A stretch of 33,807 bases of DNA from Calditrichaceae bacterium (GTDB lineage Bacteria; Calditrichota; Calditrichia; Calditrichales; Calditrichaceae). The stretch is taken from positions 1 through 33,807 of the forward strand of contig JAFGKZ010000232.1 in NCBI GenBank assembly GCA_016928315.1, written 5' to 3'. The notes under the pieces were generated by a model that was not told the DNA's origin, did no database searches, and saw only the letters and a list, made by a program, of their open reading frames with translations. Both the position numbers and the translations under genes were made by a program. This document shows positions 18,618 through 26,750 of the stretch, piece after piece (within the stretch, counting starts at the first letter, position 1; each line of letters begins with the position of its first letter).

Positions 18618-20558
18618 ATGAATAGGATAATTCATATTATTTTTGGGATAGCGATATTCTTGATTAATTTTAATCTTTATGGACAGACCGAAGAGAATTG
18701 CTTTCTTGAAGATTTTAAACTAAAAAAAGCAAAAATTCCTGAATCGGTTGATGCAGTAAAACCTGCTTCAGATCCGTCAGTTATTATTACTATACAAAAT
18801 GATACGCTTGGCCTGGTATCTGAGTATGTATTTGGCAATGCCATTGCAGCCTGGGCGGGAGCCCATAATGATCCTGTATTGGTCGAGAATACAAGACTGC
18901 TTGCGCCAACACTCATACGTTTTCCCGGTGGAAGCTGGTCCGATGGTTATTTTTGGAATGGCGTACCGTTAGACGTTCCTGATTCAGTATATGATGGTAC
19001 AACATATAACGGAACAACGGCACTAAAAAGTAAATTTTGGGGGCAGACGGGGAGTGGTGGTTGGCAAACAACACCAGATCAATATTATGCATTTCGTACC
19101 AATAGTGATGTTGAGGAAGGTTTAATAACAATTAATTACGGATATGCACGCTATGGCACAAGCGAAGATCCGGTAGCTAAGGCTGCCCATCTTGCTGCTG
19201 AGTGGGTACGTTATGATGGAGGACGGACAAAATTCTGGGAAATTGGCAACGAGAACGGCGGGCCGTGGGAATATGGATGGATGATTGATACATCACTCAA
19301 CCAGGACGGACAACCACAAATTATTACAGGAGAACTGTATGGCAAGCATTTTAATGTTTTTGTTGATTCCATGAAAGCAGCCGCTGACGAAACCGGATAT
19401 CCAATATATGTGGGCGGGCAGGTTATTCACTTTGATGGAACAAATAGCTGGAATATTGCCGATAGAAAATGGAATGAAGGATTCTTTAAAGAAGTCGGTG
19501 ATAAGGCGGACTTTTATGTTATGCATAATTATTTTAGTACTTCAACAAAGGTGATAGATATTTTAAAATTGGCAGTGACTGAACCGAAAAATAACATAGA
19601 TTTTATCAGGCAGGATATCATTAATAAAAGTGCATATTCAAAACCTATAGCCTTAACCGAATATAATATGGGCGATGGATCTGCATTGAGAGCAACATCC
19701 TATATAAACGGTATGCAGGCTGTTATCCTTATGTGTGAACTTATAAAAAATAATTTTGGTTTAGGCGCACGTTGGCTATTGGTTACAGGGGAAACTACAA
19801 TTTTTTATGGTGGCGATGATCCAGATATTTCAGACTATTGCCCACGGCCGGAATTTTACTACCTTCATTACCTCCCGCAATTTATCGGTGATCATGTTCT
19901 GAAAACATCTTCCACAAATAGTAACATTGTAGCTTATTCTACCACATTCAAATTTGGTGAACTGGGTGCCGTCATTGTAAATATGGGTGCATCGGATCAG
20001 ATTGTGAAGATTAATATCAGTAATAAAACCGTTGGTGAAAAATATTATACTTATACTTTCACAGGGGGCGATGATAATGGTGATTTTTCACAATATGTAT
20101 ATATTAATGATGAAGAACCATCAGAAAATCATTTCGGACCCTATGAAGAATTAGACTATCTTAAAGCCAGGGCTTATCCTATTGAGGATGCAATCAAAAT
20201 TGAATCACCTGGCCGCTCTGTCACCATGATAATGATCGAAGACGGTGAGAATGTTCTTGCCATTGAGAATGAAAATCAATCAACTATGATCCAGGATTTT
20301 AAACTATATCAAAACTACCCAAATCCATTTAATCCCATAACTTTTATTACTTTTTCATTAGCTCATAAAACTCATGTCACTGTAAAAATTTATGATATTA
20401 CCGGTCGAGAAATATCTACTTTAATAAACAATGAAAAAATTGATGGCGGTAAACATTCAATTAAATTTGATGGATATTCATTCCCGAGCGGTACCTATTT
20501 CTGCAAACTTGATACAGACGAATATTCTGAAACAATTAAAATGTTACTTTTAAAATAG
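18618..20558 (+). CDS. GH51-like clan GH-A glycosidase with type IX sorting tail
   Basis: 646 residues; signal peptide cleaved near LYG/QTE; SD AAAGGA (18605-18610). Motifs resemble GH51: LIRFPGGSWSDGYFWNG, then KFWEIGNENGGPWEYG with likely acid/base Glu212, and LTEYNMGDGS with likely nucleophile Glu348. A beta-sandwich follows the barrel. The last ~80 residues are a sorting tail (NYPNPFNP, then IYDITGREISTL, ending KMLLLK). Among the complete hydrolases in the window, this one alone has such a tail, so it is expected to be moved to the cell surface or medium by the type IX system. GH51 comprises alpha-L-arabinofuranosidases and some endo-beta-1,4-glucanases/xyloglucanases. It could therefore trim arabinose or cut the backbone. 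Family assignment is by motif only; another clan GH-A family is possible. Confidence 0.65.
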   Translation: MNRIIHIIFGIAIFLINFNLYGQTEENCFLEDFKLKKAKIPESVDAVKPASDPSVIITIQNDTLGLVSEYVFGNAIAAWAGAHNDPVLVENTRLLAPTLIRFPGGSWSDGYFWNGVPLDVPDSVYDGTTYNGTTALKSKFWGQTGSGGWQTTPDQYYAFRTNSDVEEGLITINYGYARYGTSEDPVAKAAHLAAEWVRYDGGRTKFWEIGNENGGPWEYGWMIDTSLNQDGQPQIITGELYGKHFNVFVDSMKAAADETGYPIYVGGQVIHFDGTNSWNIADRKWNEGFFKEVGDKADFYVMHNYFSTSTKVIDILKLAVTEPKNNIDFIRQDIINKSAYSKPIALTEYNMGDGSALRATSYINGMQAVILMCELIKNNFGLGARWLLVTGETTIFYGGDDPDISDYCPRPEFYYLHYLPQFIGDHVLKTSSTNSNIVAYSTTFKFGELGAVIVNMGASDQIVKINISNKTVGEKYYTYTFTGGDDNGDFSQYVYINDEEPSENHFGPYEELDYLKARAYPIEDAIKIESPGRSVTMIMIEDGENVLAIENENQSTMIQDFKLYQNYPNPFNPITFITFSLAHKTHVTVKIYDITGREISTLINNEKIDGGKHSIKFDGYSFPSGTYFCKLDTDEYSETIKMLLLK

Positions 20559-20623
20559 AAGTTATAATTAATAGAATATTGATATTATTAGCGGAATAGT
20601 AATTTTGCAGAGGAAATAATTTA

Positions 20624-22402
20624 ATGAAAAATCCCATTAGCATCTCGCTCCTATTTATCCTGGCAATTTTATGTATACTTAATATATTTACTATTGTTTA
20701 TTCACAGGATAATTTAACAATTGATACCGGAGTTATAACCGGTGAATATAAAATTCCTGATTGCCCCGAATGGCTTCACACTGCCGTAATGTACCAGATA
20801 TATCCTCAGACTTTTTTTGATACTAATGGTGATGGAATTGGTGATCTGGAAGGTATAATCCAAAAATTGGATTATGTAAAAAGCCTTGGTGTGGATGGAT
20901 TTTGGATTAACCCATTTTTCGAATCCCCTTTTCACGATGCAGGATACGATGTTTCTGATTATTATAAGACCGCGCCCAGGTATGGGACGAATGAAGATGC
21001 AAAGAGAATGTTTAATGAAGCAGAGAAACGTGGTTTAAAAATACTTTTTGATTATGTTATCAGTTACTCCAGCATTGAACACCCATGGTTCCAGGAATCA
21101 GCTAAACAAGAAAAAAACAAGTATTCCAACTGGTATATCTGGACAAATAATACCTGGATAAATCCTCCCATCGAGTATCGTGATGCGTTCATCAAAGGTT
21201 ATAGCCGGCGTAACGGTCAGTTTATGCGGAATTTTTACTGGAACCAACCAGCGCTCAATTTCGGTTTTGCTAAACCGGAGGAAGACTGGATGCTGCCGAT
21301 TGACCATCCCGATATTTTAGAACTGCAAAAGGAGTTGAAAAAGATATTGCGGTTTTGGATGGATATGGGTGCAGATGGTTTCAGAGCTGATATGGCAGGC
21401 GCCCTGGTAAAAAATGCGAATGTTAGCGGGAATGATCAGTTTTATAGTACCAGAGACGAAGGTACTAAAAAATTCTGGAACAGTATCCGGCATATCTTTG
21501 ATACCGAATATCCAGATGCGTTTATGGTAGCTGAATGGTCTCATCCGGAATCCGCCCTGAATGGCGGTGGATTCCATGCGGATTTCTTTCACTGGTTTGC
21601 CGGATATAACGATTTGCTGCAAAAAGAAAGCTGGCGCATATTAAACGGATACTCAGAGGGTTATAGTTTTTTTGACAAAGAAGGTAAAGGCGATATTACA
21701 AATTTTCTATCCGCTTACATGGATCAATATAATAAAACAAAAGGAAATGGATATATCTTACTACCTATTGGAAACCATGATTTATCCCGGTTAAATATCA
21801 ATCGTACTGATGAAGAATTAGAAATGATTATTGCTTTTTCATTAACCATGCCGGGCATCCCTTTTATATTTTATGGAAATGAAATTGGTATGCGGCAATT
21901 ATATGGAAATCCATATGTCGAAGGAGCATACAAGCCAAGAGCTGGCGGACGTACACCCATGCAATGGGATTCAGGGAAAAATTTAGGATTTTCCACAGCA
22001 GTTCAGGAAAAATTATATTTACCAGTAGATTCAGCTGAAGATGCGCCCAATGTTGCGGATCAGGAAGCGAATCCGAATTCTTTATTAAACCATGTCCGAA
22101 AATTAATACAATTAAAGAAAGCTGAACCTGCTCTTGCCGCTTACGCTGAATTTGTACCTGTTTACGCAAACGAAAATACGTATCCTTTCATTTATGCCCG
22201 TGCTGCTGGAAAGGATGTGATATTGTGTATTTTTAATCCGGCAAGTCGAAATTCTTCAGCACAGTTTAAATTGAATATAAATGCAAATAATTTTTTACTG
22301 CTATCAGGTAATAAAGATACAAAAATTAAATCAAAAGATAATGTTTACAATGTTGATTTAAATGGACAGTCTTATGCGATATATAAAATAGAAAAAGAAT
22401 AA
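20624..22402 (+). CDS. GH13 alpha-glucosidase-like enzyme with altered conserved region I, exported
   Basis: 592 residues with a signal peptide (cleavage near VYS/QDN) and SD AGAGGA (20609-20614). The N-terminal barrel is typical of oligosaccharide-acting GH13 (MYQIYPQTFFDTNGDGIGDL, LDYVKSLGVDGFWINPFF). The catalytic triad is intact: nucleophile Asp256 in GFRADMAG, acid/base Glu304 in VAEWSHP, transition-state stabiliser Asp386 in IGNHDLSR. Region I, normally DxxxNH, reads DYVISYSS (Asp143-Ser150): the Asn is Ser147 and the substrate-binding His is Tyr148. The downstream IEHPWF still aligns with standard members. This suggests an unusual -1 subsite and perhaps an unusual substrate. It ends the rightward block, converging on the regulator gene. 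An alpha-glucan enzyme in a putative xyloglucan locus is itself odd. Confidence 0.85.
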   Translation: MKNPISISLLFILAILCILNIFTIVYSQDNLTIDTGVITGEYKIPDCPEWLHTAVMYQIYPQTFFDTNGDGIGDLEGIIQKLDYVKSLGVDGFWINPFFESPFHDAGYDVSDYYKTAPRYGTNEDAKRMFNEAEKRGLKILFDYVISYSSIEHPWFQESAKQEKNKYSNWYIWTNNTWINPPIEYRDAFIKGYSRRNGQFMRNFYWNQPALNFGFAKPEEDWMLPIDHPDILELQKELKKILRFWMDMGADGFRADMAGALVKNANVSGNDQFYSTRDEGTKKFWNSIRHIFDTEYPDAFMVAEWSHPESALNGGGFHADFFHWFAGYNDLLQKESWRILNGYSEGYSFFDKEGKGDITNFLSAYMDQYNKTKGNGYILLPIGNHDLSRLNINRTDEELEMIIAFSLTMPGIPFIFYGNEIGMRQLYGNPYVEGAYKPRAGGRTPMQWDSGKNLGFSTAVQEKLYLPVDSAEDAPNVADQEANPNSLLNHVRKLIQLKKAEPALAAYAEFVPVYANENTYPFIYARAAGKDVILCIFNPASRNSSAQFKLNINANNFLLLSGNKDTKIKSKDNVYNVDLNGQSYAIYKIEKE

Positions 22403-22436
22403 TTTATAAATTGATGCTTGTTGACATGGATATGAT

Positions 22437-23129
22437 TTATATACCAAAAATCATTCCCTGATCCACAAGTTTTTTATAATTTTGTTTGTTAAACTTATAT
22501 AAATCAGCGGGGCGTTTTTTACCTTTGCGGTCTTTTTCATTTAATTTAGTTAACACGCCCATATGCATAATTTTTTTTCGAAAATTGCGCTTATCAAATT
22601 TTTTATCTAATACAACCTCATATAAAGTTTGAAGATGGGGAAGAGTGAATTTATCCGGTAAAAGTTCAAATCCTATAGGTTTATGAAGCACTCTCATCTG
22701 TAATTTCTCTAATGCTTTATCCACAATATTTTGATGGTCCCAGGCAAGTTCAGGCATATCATCAATATTAAACCAATTTGCATCCAATGTGAATATACCA
22801 GATGATATTAGTTTATATCGTTTAGGATTTACTAAAGCAAAATAGCCGATGGTAAATACACGCCAGGAAGGAAATCGATCAATCTGATCAAAGACGCCAA
22901 CCTCCTCCAGATAAATATCTGCCACGCCCGTGGTATCTTTCAGAATTCTTCGTGCAGCTTCTTCAATCAGTTCACCCTGCATCAGAAAACCACCTGGCAG
23001 AGCCCAGGCTCCTTTAGATGGATTTTGCGCTCTTTTATACAGAAGTACTTCTATACAGTTATTATCAAAACCAAAAATGACCGTATCCGTTGAAACATTT
23101 TTAATTCTATTTTTAAGCCAATCAGGCAT
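22437..23129 (-). CDS. Nudix-domain winged-helix transcriptional regulator (NrtR/AraR-like)
   Basis: 230 residues. N-terminal Nudix fold with a degenerate Nudix box at 46-69: GGFLMQGELIEEAARRILKD keeps the first Gly and Glu, but the catalytic REUxEE part reads RILKDT, so hydrolysis is probably lost. The C-terminal part (about 155-230; LPHLQTLYEVVL, KFDKRNFRKKIMHMGVL, KGKKRPADLYKF) matches the winged-helix DNA-binding domain of NrtR-type regulators. In Bacteroidota members of this group control sugar catabolism (for example arabinose) rather than NAD. Next to fucP/fucI, control of fucose or side-chain sugar use is likely, with a sugar or nucleotide as ligand. The start is ATG 23129, since GGAGGA (23133-23138) sits just upstream of it and lies downstream of the alternative TTG at 23144. 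Confidence 0.85.
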   Translation of the reverse strand: MPDWLKNRIKNVSTDTVIFGFDNNCIEVLLYKRAQNPSKGAWALPGGFLMQGELIEEAARRILKDTTGVADIYLEEVGVFDQIDRFPSWRVFTIGYFALVNPKRYKLISSGIFTLDANWFNIDDMPELAWDHQNIVDKALEKLQMRVLHKPIGFELLPDKFTLPHLQTLYEVVLDKKFDKRNFRKKIMHMGVLTKLNEKDRKGKKRPADLYKFNKQNYKKLVDQGMIFGI

Positions 23130-23132
23130 TTT

Positions 23133-23138
23133 TCCTCC
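23133..23138 (-). promoter_or_regulatory. Strong ribosome binding site of the Nudix regulator
   Basis: GGAGGA on the minus strand ends 3 bases before ATG 23129. It lies inside the extended reading frame from TTG 23144, so it can serve only the ATG. Confidence 0.7.
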
Positions 23139-23178
23139 GCACAATCCGTAATTTCATACAATTTTAATTTAGAGAAAT

Positions 23179-23347
23179 TTATATTTTTATTGTTAAACAA
23201 TCGCTTTCTTTAGTCTGACTATCAAGTCTAATCATTCTTCGAGCCATCGATGCAGCCGGAAAATATCACCATTTCATCACCATGACTCATATCCATTAGT
23301 ATTTTTAATAAATCCGGGCTTACTATGTTTGGAATATTTTTTAATAT
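23179..23347 (-). pseudogene. fucU: Remnant of an L-fucose mutarotase gene (fucU), frameshifted and truncated
   Basis: On the minus strand, codons from 23347 read ILKNIPNIVSPDLLKILMDM, then SHGDEMVI, matching the FucU N-terminus (LKxIxxxxSPxLLKxLxxMGHGDEIV) before running out of homology to a TAG at 23228-23230. From 23262 a second frame reads FPAASMARRMIRLDSQ, which is the next conserved stretch of FucU (FPA-S---R-IR-DG), and stops at 23179-23181. Between MVI and FPA about four codons are missing (an ~11-base deletion). An SD-like AAAGGA (23352-23357) precedes the first codon, which is ATA instead of ATG. The C-terminal two thirds of the ~140-residue family, including later catalytic residues, is absent. 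FucU interconverts fucose anomers after import. Its place directly after fucP supports the identification. Confidence 0.75.
23189..23201. promoter_or_regulatory. Candidate operator: perfect 13-base palindrome before the regulator
   Basis: ATTGTT-A-AACAAT is a perfect inverted repeat 60 bases upstream of the regulator start, a common position for an autoregulatory operator. A 10-of-13 match (GTTTTTAAACAAA, 24725-24737) lies about 30 bases upstream of the fucP start. In DNA this AT-rich such matches can occur by chance. Confidence 0.3.
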
Positions 23348-23385
23348 TTTATCCTTTGCTTTTTAAAAAGATTATAATTTTAAAA

Positions 23386-24696
23386 TTACCCTATATTCGT
23401 TTTATCTTTTATCGTTCTAAAACCATAAATCGCTATAATTATAAAACAAATCATTGGCAGAACAAAGGAAAAATTTACTTCAGGAACAGAAAGAATAGTA
23501 ACATCAGAAAAACCTGTACCACCAATATCTAAAATTCTTCCCTGTAGCGGCGGCATTAATGCTCCGCCGACAATTGCCATCACCAATCCTGCTGCTCCAA
23601 TTTTAGCCTCATCTCCCATGTCCCTTAAAGCAATACCGTAAATAGTAGGGAACATCAAAGACATAAAAGCTGATGTTGCTACTAAACATAATAAACCTGT
23701 GTACCCAACGATAAAAATTGTTCCTAATGTTGTAAGCGTTCCTCCAACAGCAAATATCAACAGCATTTTTCCCGGACTTATATATTTCATTAGAAATGTG
23801 CTTATAAATCGACTTCCAATAAATATTAACATCGCAATCATATTATAGAATTGTGCCTTTTCATAAGAGATTCCAATATTATATGCATACTGAATGATAA
23901 ATGTCCAGCACATAATCTGTGCGGCGACATAAAATACCTGAGCAATTACCCCTTCAATATACCTTCTATTTTTTATTAAAGAATTTATGCTGTCTCTTAA
24001 ACTCATTTCTTTACTAGCATCTTTGAATGATGGCATTTTATAAGCGGCAATAATAATAAACATAACCAGTACTACCAATCCTAAAGCTACATATGGATCA
24101 CGAATTACTATTAAATCATGTGCCCTGATAATAATTTTTTCTGACTCAGGCAAACCAGAAAAATTATCACCGGCATTTAACCTGCCTAAAATAAATTCCT
24201 TCGCTACAAGCATGCCAGTTATCGAACCTAACGGATTAAAGGATTGAGCAAGATTCAATCTTCGGGTAGCTGTTTCAGGACTACCCATTGATAATATAAA
24301 AGGATTGGCTGTGGTTTCTAAAAATGCCAGTCCAAATGTCAGGATATATAACGAGATTAAAAAAAATCCAAACAGTCCAAAACTTGCTGCAGGATAAAAT
24401 AATAAAGCACCGGTTGCATACAGCCCGAGACCGATAAGTATAGCTACTTTGTAATTATATTTTCTGATAAAAAGAGCTGCCGGTAAAGCCATAGTGAAAT
24501 ATCCGCCATAAAAAGCAAATTGAACTAATGCAGCTTTGCTTGAAGATATTTCCATGATTCTGCCGAATGCAGCAACTAAGGGATTTGTAATATCATTGGC
24601 AAATCCCCATAATGCAAAAAGACTGGTTACAAGTACAAAGAGCCAGCGTACATTACACGGAATTAGTTTAGGTTTACGTGAATTTTCCTTATTCAT
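23386..24696 (-). CDS. fucP: L-fucose:H+ symporter-like MFS permease
   Basis: 436 residues with about 12 hydrophobic segments and no signal peptide: an inner-membrane major facilitator protein of the FucP family. Helix 1 contains FALWGFANDITNPLVAAF with Asp35, and helix 4 contains LAFLETTANPFIL with Glu127; these correspond to the two acidic residues known to matter for proton and sugar binding in E. coli FucP. The family's NLAQSFNPLGS motif is also present. It lies between the fucose isomerase gene (192-base AT-rich gap, which may hold its own promoter) and the fucU remnant (38 bases), consistent with fucose import. Related permeases carry glucose/galactose (GluP), so fucose specificity rests on context as well as motifs. 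The start at 24696 has only a weak SD. Confidence 0.85.
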   Translation of the reverse strand: MNKENSRKPKLIPCNVRWLFVLVTSLFALWGFANDITNPLVAAFGRIMEISSSKAALVQFAFYGGYFTMALPAALFIRKYNYKVAILIGLGLYATGALLFYPAASFGLFGFFLISLYILTFGLAFLETTANPFILSMGSPETATRRLNLAQSFNPLGSITGMLVAKEFILGRLNAGDNFSGLPESEKIIIRAHDLIVIRDPYVALGLVVLVMFIIIAAYKMPSFKDASKEMSLRDSINSLIKNRRYIEGVIAQVFYVAAQIMCWTFIIQYAYNIGISYEKAQFYNMIAMLIFIGSRFISTFLMKYISPGKMLLIFAVGGTLTTLGTIFIVGYTGLLCLVATSAFMSLMFPTIYGIALRDMGDEAKIGAAGLVMAIVGGALMPPLQGRILDIGGTGFSDVTILSVPEVNFSFVLPMICFIIIAIYGFRTIKDKTNIG

Positions 24697-24888
24697 AATC
24701 TTTTATTTGTTTACCTTTCAATTAGTTTTTAAACAAAATTGAATTCATTACAATTTTAAATAAATTCAATATTGTCGCTGTTAATATAATATCTTTGAAA
24801 TATATTATACCATAATTTTTGCAATAAAAATATTTTCATAATCTAAGTTATACCAGATTACTAAATTTATTTAAATACATGAAACAAT
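24697..24888. other. AT-rich gap between fucI and fucP
   Basis: 192 bases with no coding frame. On the minus strand it holds a TATAAT-like stretch around 24805-24815 and the operator-like GTTTTTAAACAAA (24725-24737). It may carry a separate fucP promoter, but no paired -35 is convincing. Confidence 0.3.
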
Positions 24889-26676
24889 CTATATATATAT
24901 TTTTTTATAAAGCGGCCCAAAATTTTTACACGCCCGATAGTCGGCTCCTTCCAAATCTTCTGTTCCAAATGCATTCCATACTGACGGCCGGAAAATAAGA
25001 TTCCTGTTAACATTATGCATATTTACCGGAATGCGCAGCATAGAAGCCAGTGTAATCAGTTTATCACCAATATGTCCGTAACTAATTGCGCCGTGGTTAG
25101 CTCCCCAATTAGCCATAACCGAGTAGACGTCTTTAAATGATCCATCTCCTGTAAGAACAGGGGCAAACCATGTGGTCGGCCAGGTTGGGTTTGTACGCTG
25201 ATTGAGTTTTTCATGTACATCCGATGGCAATTCAACAGTGTATCCTTCCGCTATTTGCAGAACTGGCCCCAGACCTTTTATCAGGTTAATCCGGGACATC
25301 GTTACCGGCATATTTCCTTGGGTAATAAATTGTGTTGAAAATCCCCCACCCCTAAAATATTCGCGTTCAGCCGGAAACCAGCGTGCTGCCTTTAAACATT
25401 TTTTTACTTCTTCTTTCGTAATTTCCCAGAATGGTTTTAGGGCAGGTTGGCCATCTTTTGATTGCTGTCCGGTTCCATCCAACGCGGTTGGACCGGAATT
25501 AATCAAATGTATAATACCATCTTTTGCTTCACCAGTTAACTTAAAACCCGTTACTCGTTCCACTGCATCAGGGCTCCAATAGGTACGCACATCAGAAAAT
25601 ATCTGTGCCGTGTTGGTCAATAAATGTCCAAACAACATAGTGATGCCATTTAACGAATCATTTTCCGTAGCGACGATGAATGGTTCCCTCGTTCCATTCC
25701 AGTCGAAAGATGAATTTAGGATTGCTTCCATAAAATCACCATTAGGAAAATGATCCGTCCAATGGCGTTGGCCCTGAAACCCTGCTGCAAGTGCGTTATG
25801 CCCCAATGCCTCTTCCTGCCATCCAAGTTTTTCAAGCATGGGATTGCCGATCATGAGATCCCTGGCAATAAGAGCCATTTTAACAACGACATCCCATTCT
25901 TTATTCTTACACTCTCTGGATGATTGAATTTCCTTTCTATTAGTATCGACTCCTTCAATACAATTTTCTTTTGTCCATTTTATTGCTGTTTCAAACTCTT
26001 CGGCATCATAGATACCCTCATCCATACGACGTATAAATTCAGACATATCCACATATTCATTTCGCATACCAAGATAGTCAGAAAAAAAATCTTCATTGAT
26101 GATTGAACCGGCTATACCCATTGATACAGAACCCATGGATAAGTATGATTTCCCGCGAATTTGAGCGACAACCAATCCTGCATTTGCAAATGTTAACAGT
26201 TTCGCCTGTACATCGTCTGGTATAGCATTATCATTCTTGTCCTGAACATCATGGCCGTATATACCAAATGTTGGCAAACCTTTTTGATTATAACCTGCCA
26301 GGGCGGCTGCCAGGTATACTGCTCCGGGTCGTTCAGTACCATTAAAGCCCCAGATTGCTTTAGGTATTAACGGATCCGAATCCATGACTTCAGTGCCATA
26401 ACACCAGCAGGGAGTAACGGTTAATGAAACACCCACTCCGGCACGATTAAACTTTTCGGCACATGCAGCTGCCTCCGCACTCCCCCCAATACAAGTATCT
26501 GCGATTAGGCATTCAACGGGTAAACCGCTACTATGTTTTAAATTGTTTTCCAAAAATTGTGCAGCAGATTTTGCCATCTGCATTGTCTGTCTTTCCAGGG
26601 ATTCACGAACTCCTTTTCGCCTTCCATCAATAACAGGCCGTATTCCAATTTTTGGCATATTTTTATGCAGATTCAT
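24889..26676 (-). CDS. fucI: L-fucose isomerase
   Basis: 595 residues against 591 in E. coli FucI, alignable end to end. The cytoplasmic enzyme converts L-fucose to L-fuculose (also D-arabinose to D-ribulose) with Mn2+. The metal ligands are in place: Glu338 in [10 protein letters not shown], Asp362 in IFSDVRTYW and His528 in [16 protein letters not shown], nearly the same numbers as E. coli Glu337, Asp361 and His528. The N-terminal domain ([20 protein letters not shown]) and TPCWCYGTE segment are family hallmarks. GGGAGAA lies 10 bases before the ATG. It follows the GH2 gene by 74 bases in the leftward transcript, so fucose released by the GH29 enzyme could be metabolised through the same operon. 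Kinase and aldolase genes are not in the window. Confidence 0.96.
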   Translation of the reverse strand: MNLHKNMPKIGIRPVIDGRRKGVRESLERQTMQMAKSAAQFLENNLKHSSGLPVECLIADTCIGGSAEAAACAEKFNRAGVGVSLTVTPCWCYGTEVMDSDPLIPKAIWGFNGTERPGAVYLAAALAGYNQKGLPTFGIYGHDVQDKNDNAIPDDVQAKLLTFANAGLVVAQIRGKSYLSMGSVSMGIAGSIINEDFFSDYLGMRNEYVDMSEFIRRMDEGIYDAEEFETAIKWTKENCIEGVDTNRKEIQSSRECKNKEWDVVVKMALIARDLMIGNPMLEKLGWQEEALGHNALAAGFQGQRHWTDHFPNGDFMEAILNSSFDWNGTREPFIVATENDSLNGITMLFGHLLTNTAQIFSDVRTYWSPDAVERVTGFKLTGEAKDGIIHLINSGPTALDGTGQQSKDGQPALKPFWEITKEEVKKCLKAARWFPAEREYFRGGGFSTQFITQGNMPVTMSRINLIKGLGPVLQIAEGYTVELPSDVHEKLNQRTNPTWPTTWFAPVLTGDGSFKDVYSVMANWGANHGAISYGHIGDKLITLASMLRIPVNMHNVNRNLIFRPSVWNAFGTEDLEGADYRACKNFGPLYKKIYI

Positions 26677-26750
26677 AAATATAATTTTCTCCCGATCAGC
26701 AGACAGGTTAACTTTTTACAAATTCCATTTAAATACCTTACAAATACTTG

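Noticed and set aside
22403-22460. Possible bidirectional terminator between the converging operons
   Set aside because: Only a weak 7-bp pairing (around 22432-22454) and an AT palindrome without a loop are present; neither has a proper stem plus T-tract.
25202-25582. Open frame of 126 codons antisense to fucI
   Set aside because: It lies wholly within the convincing fucI gene, has no ribosome site or domain, and its composition follows from the opposite strand.
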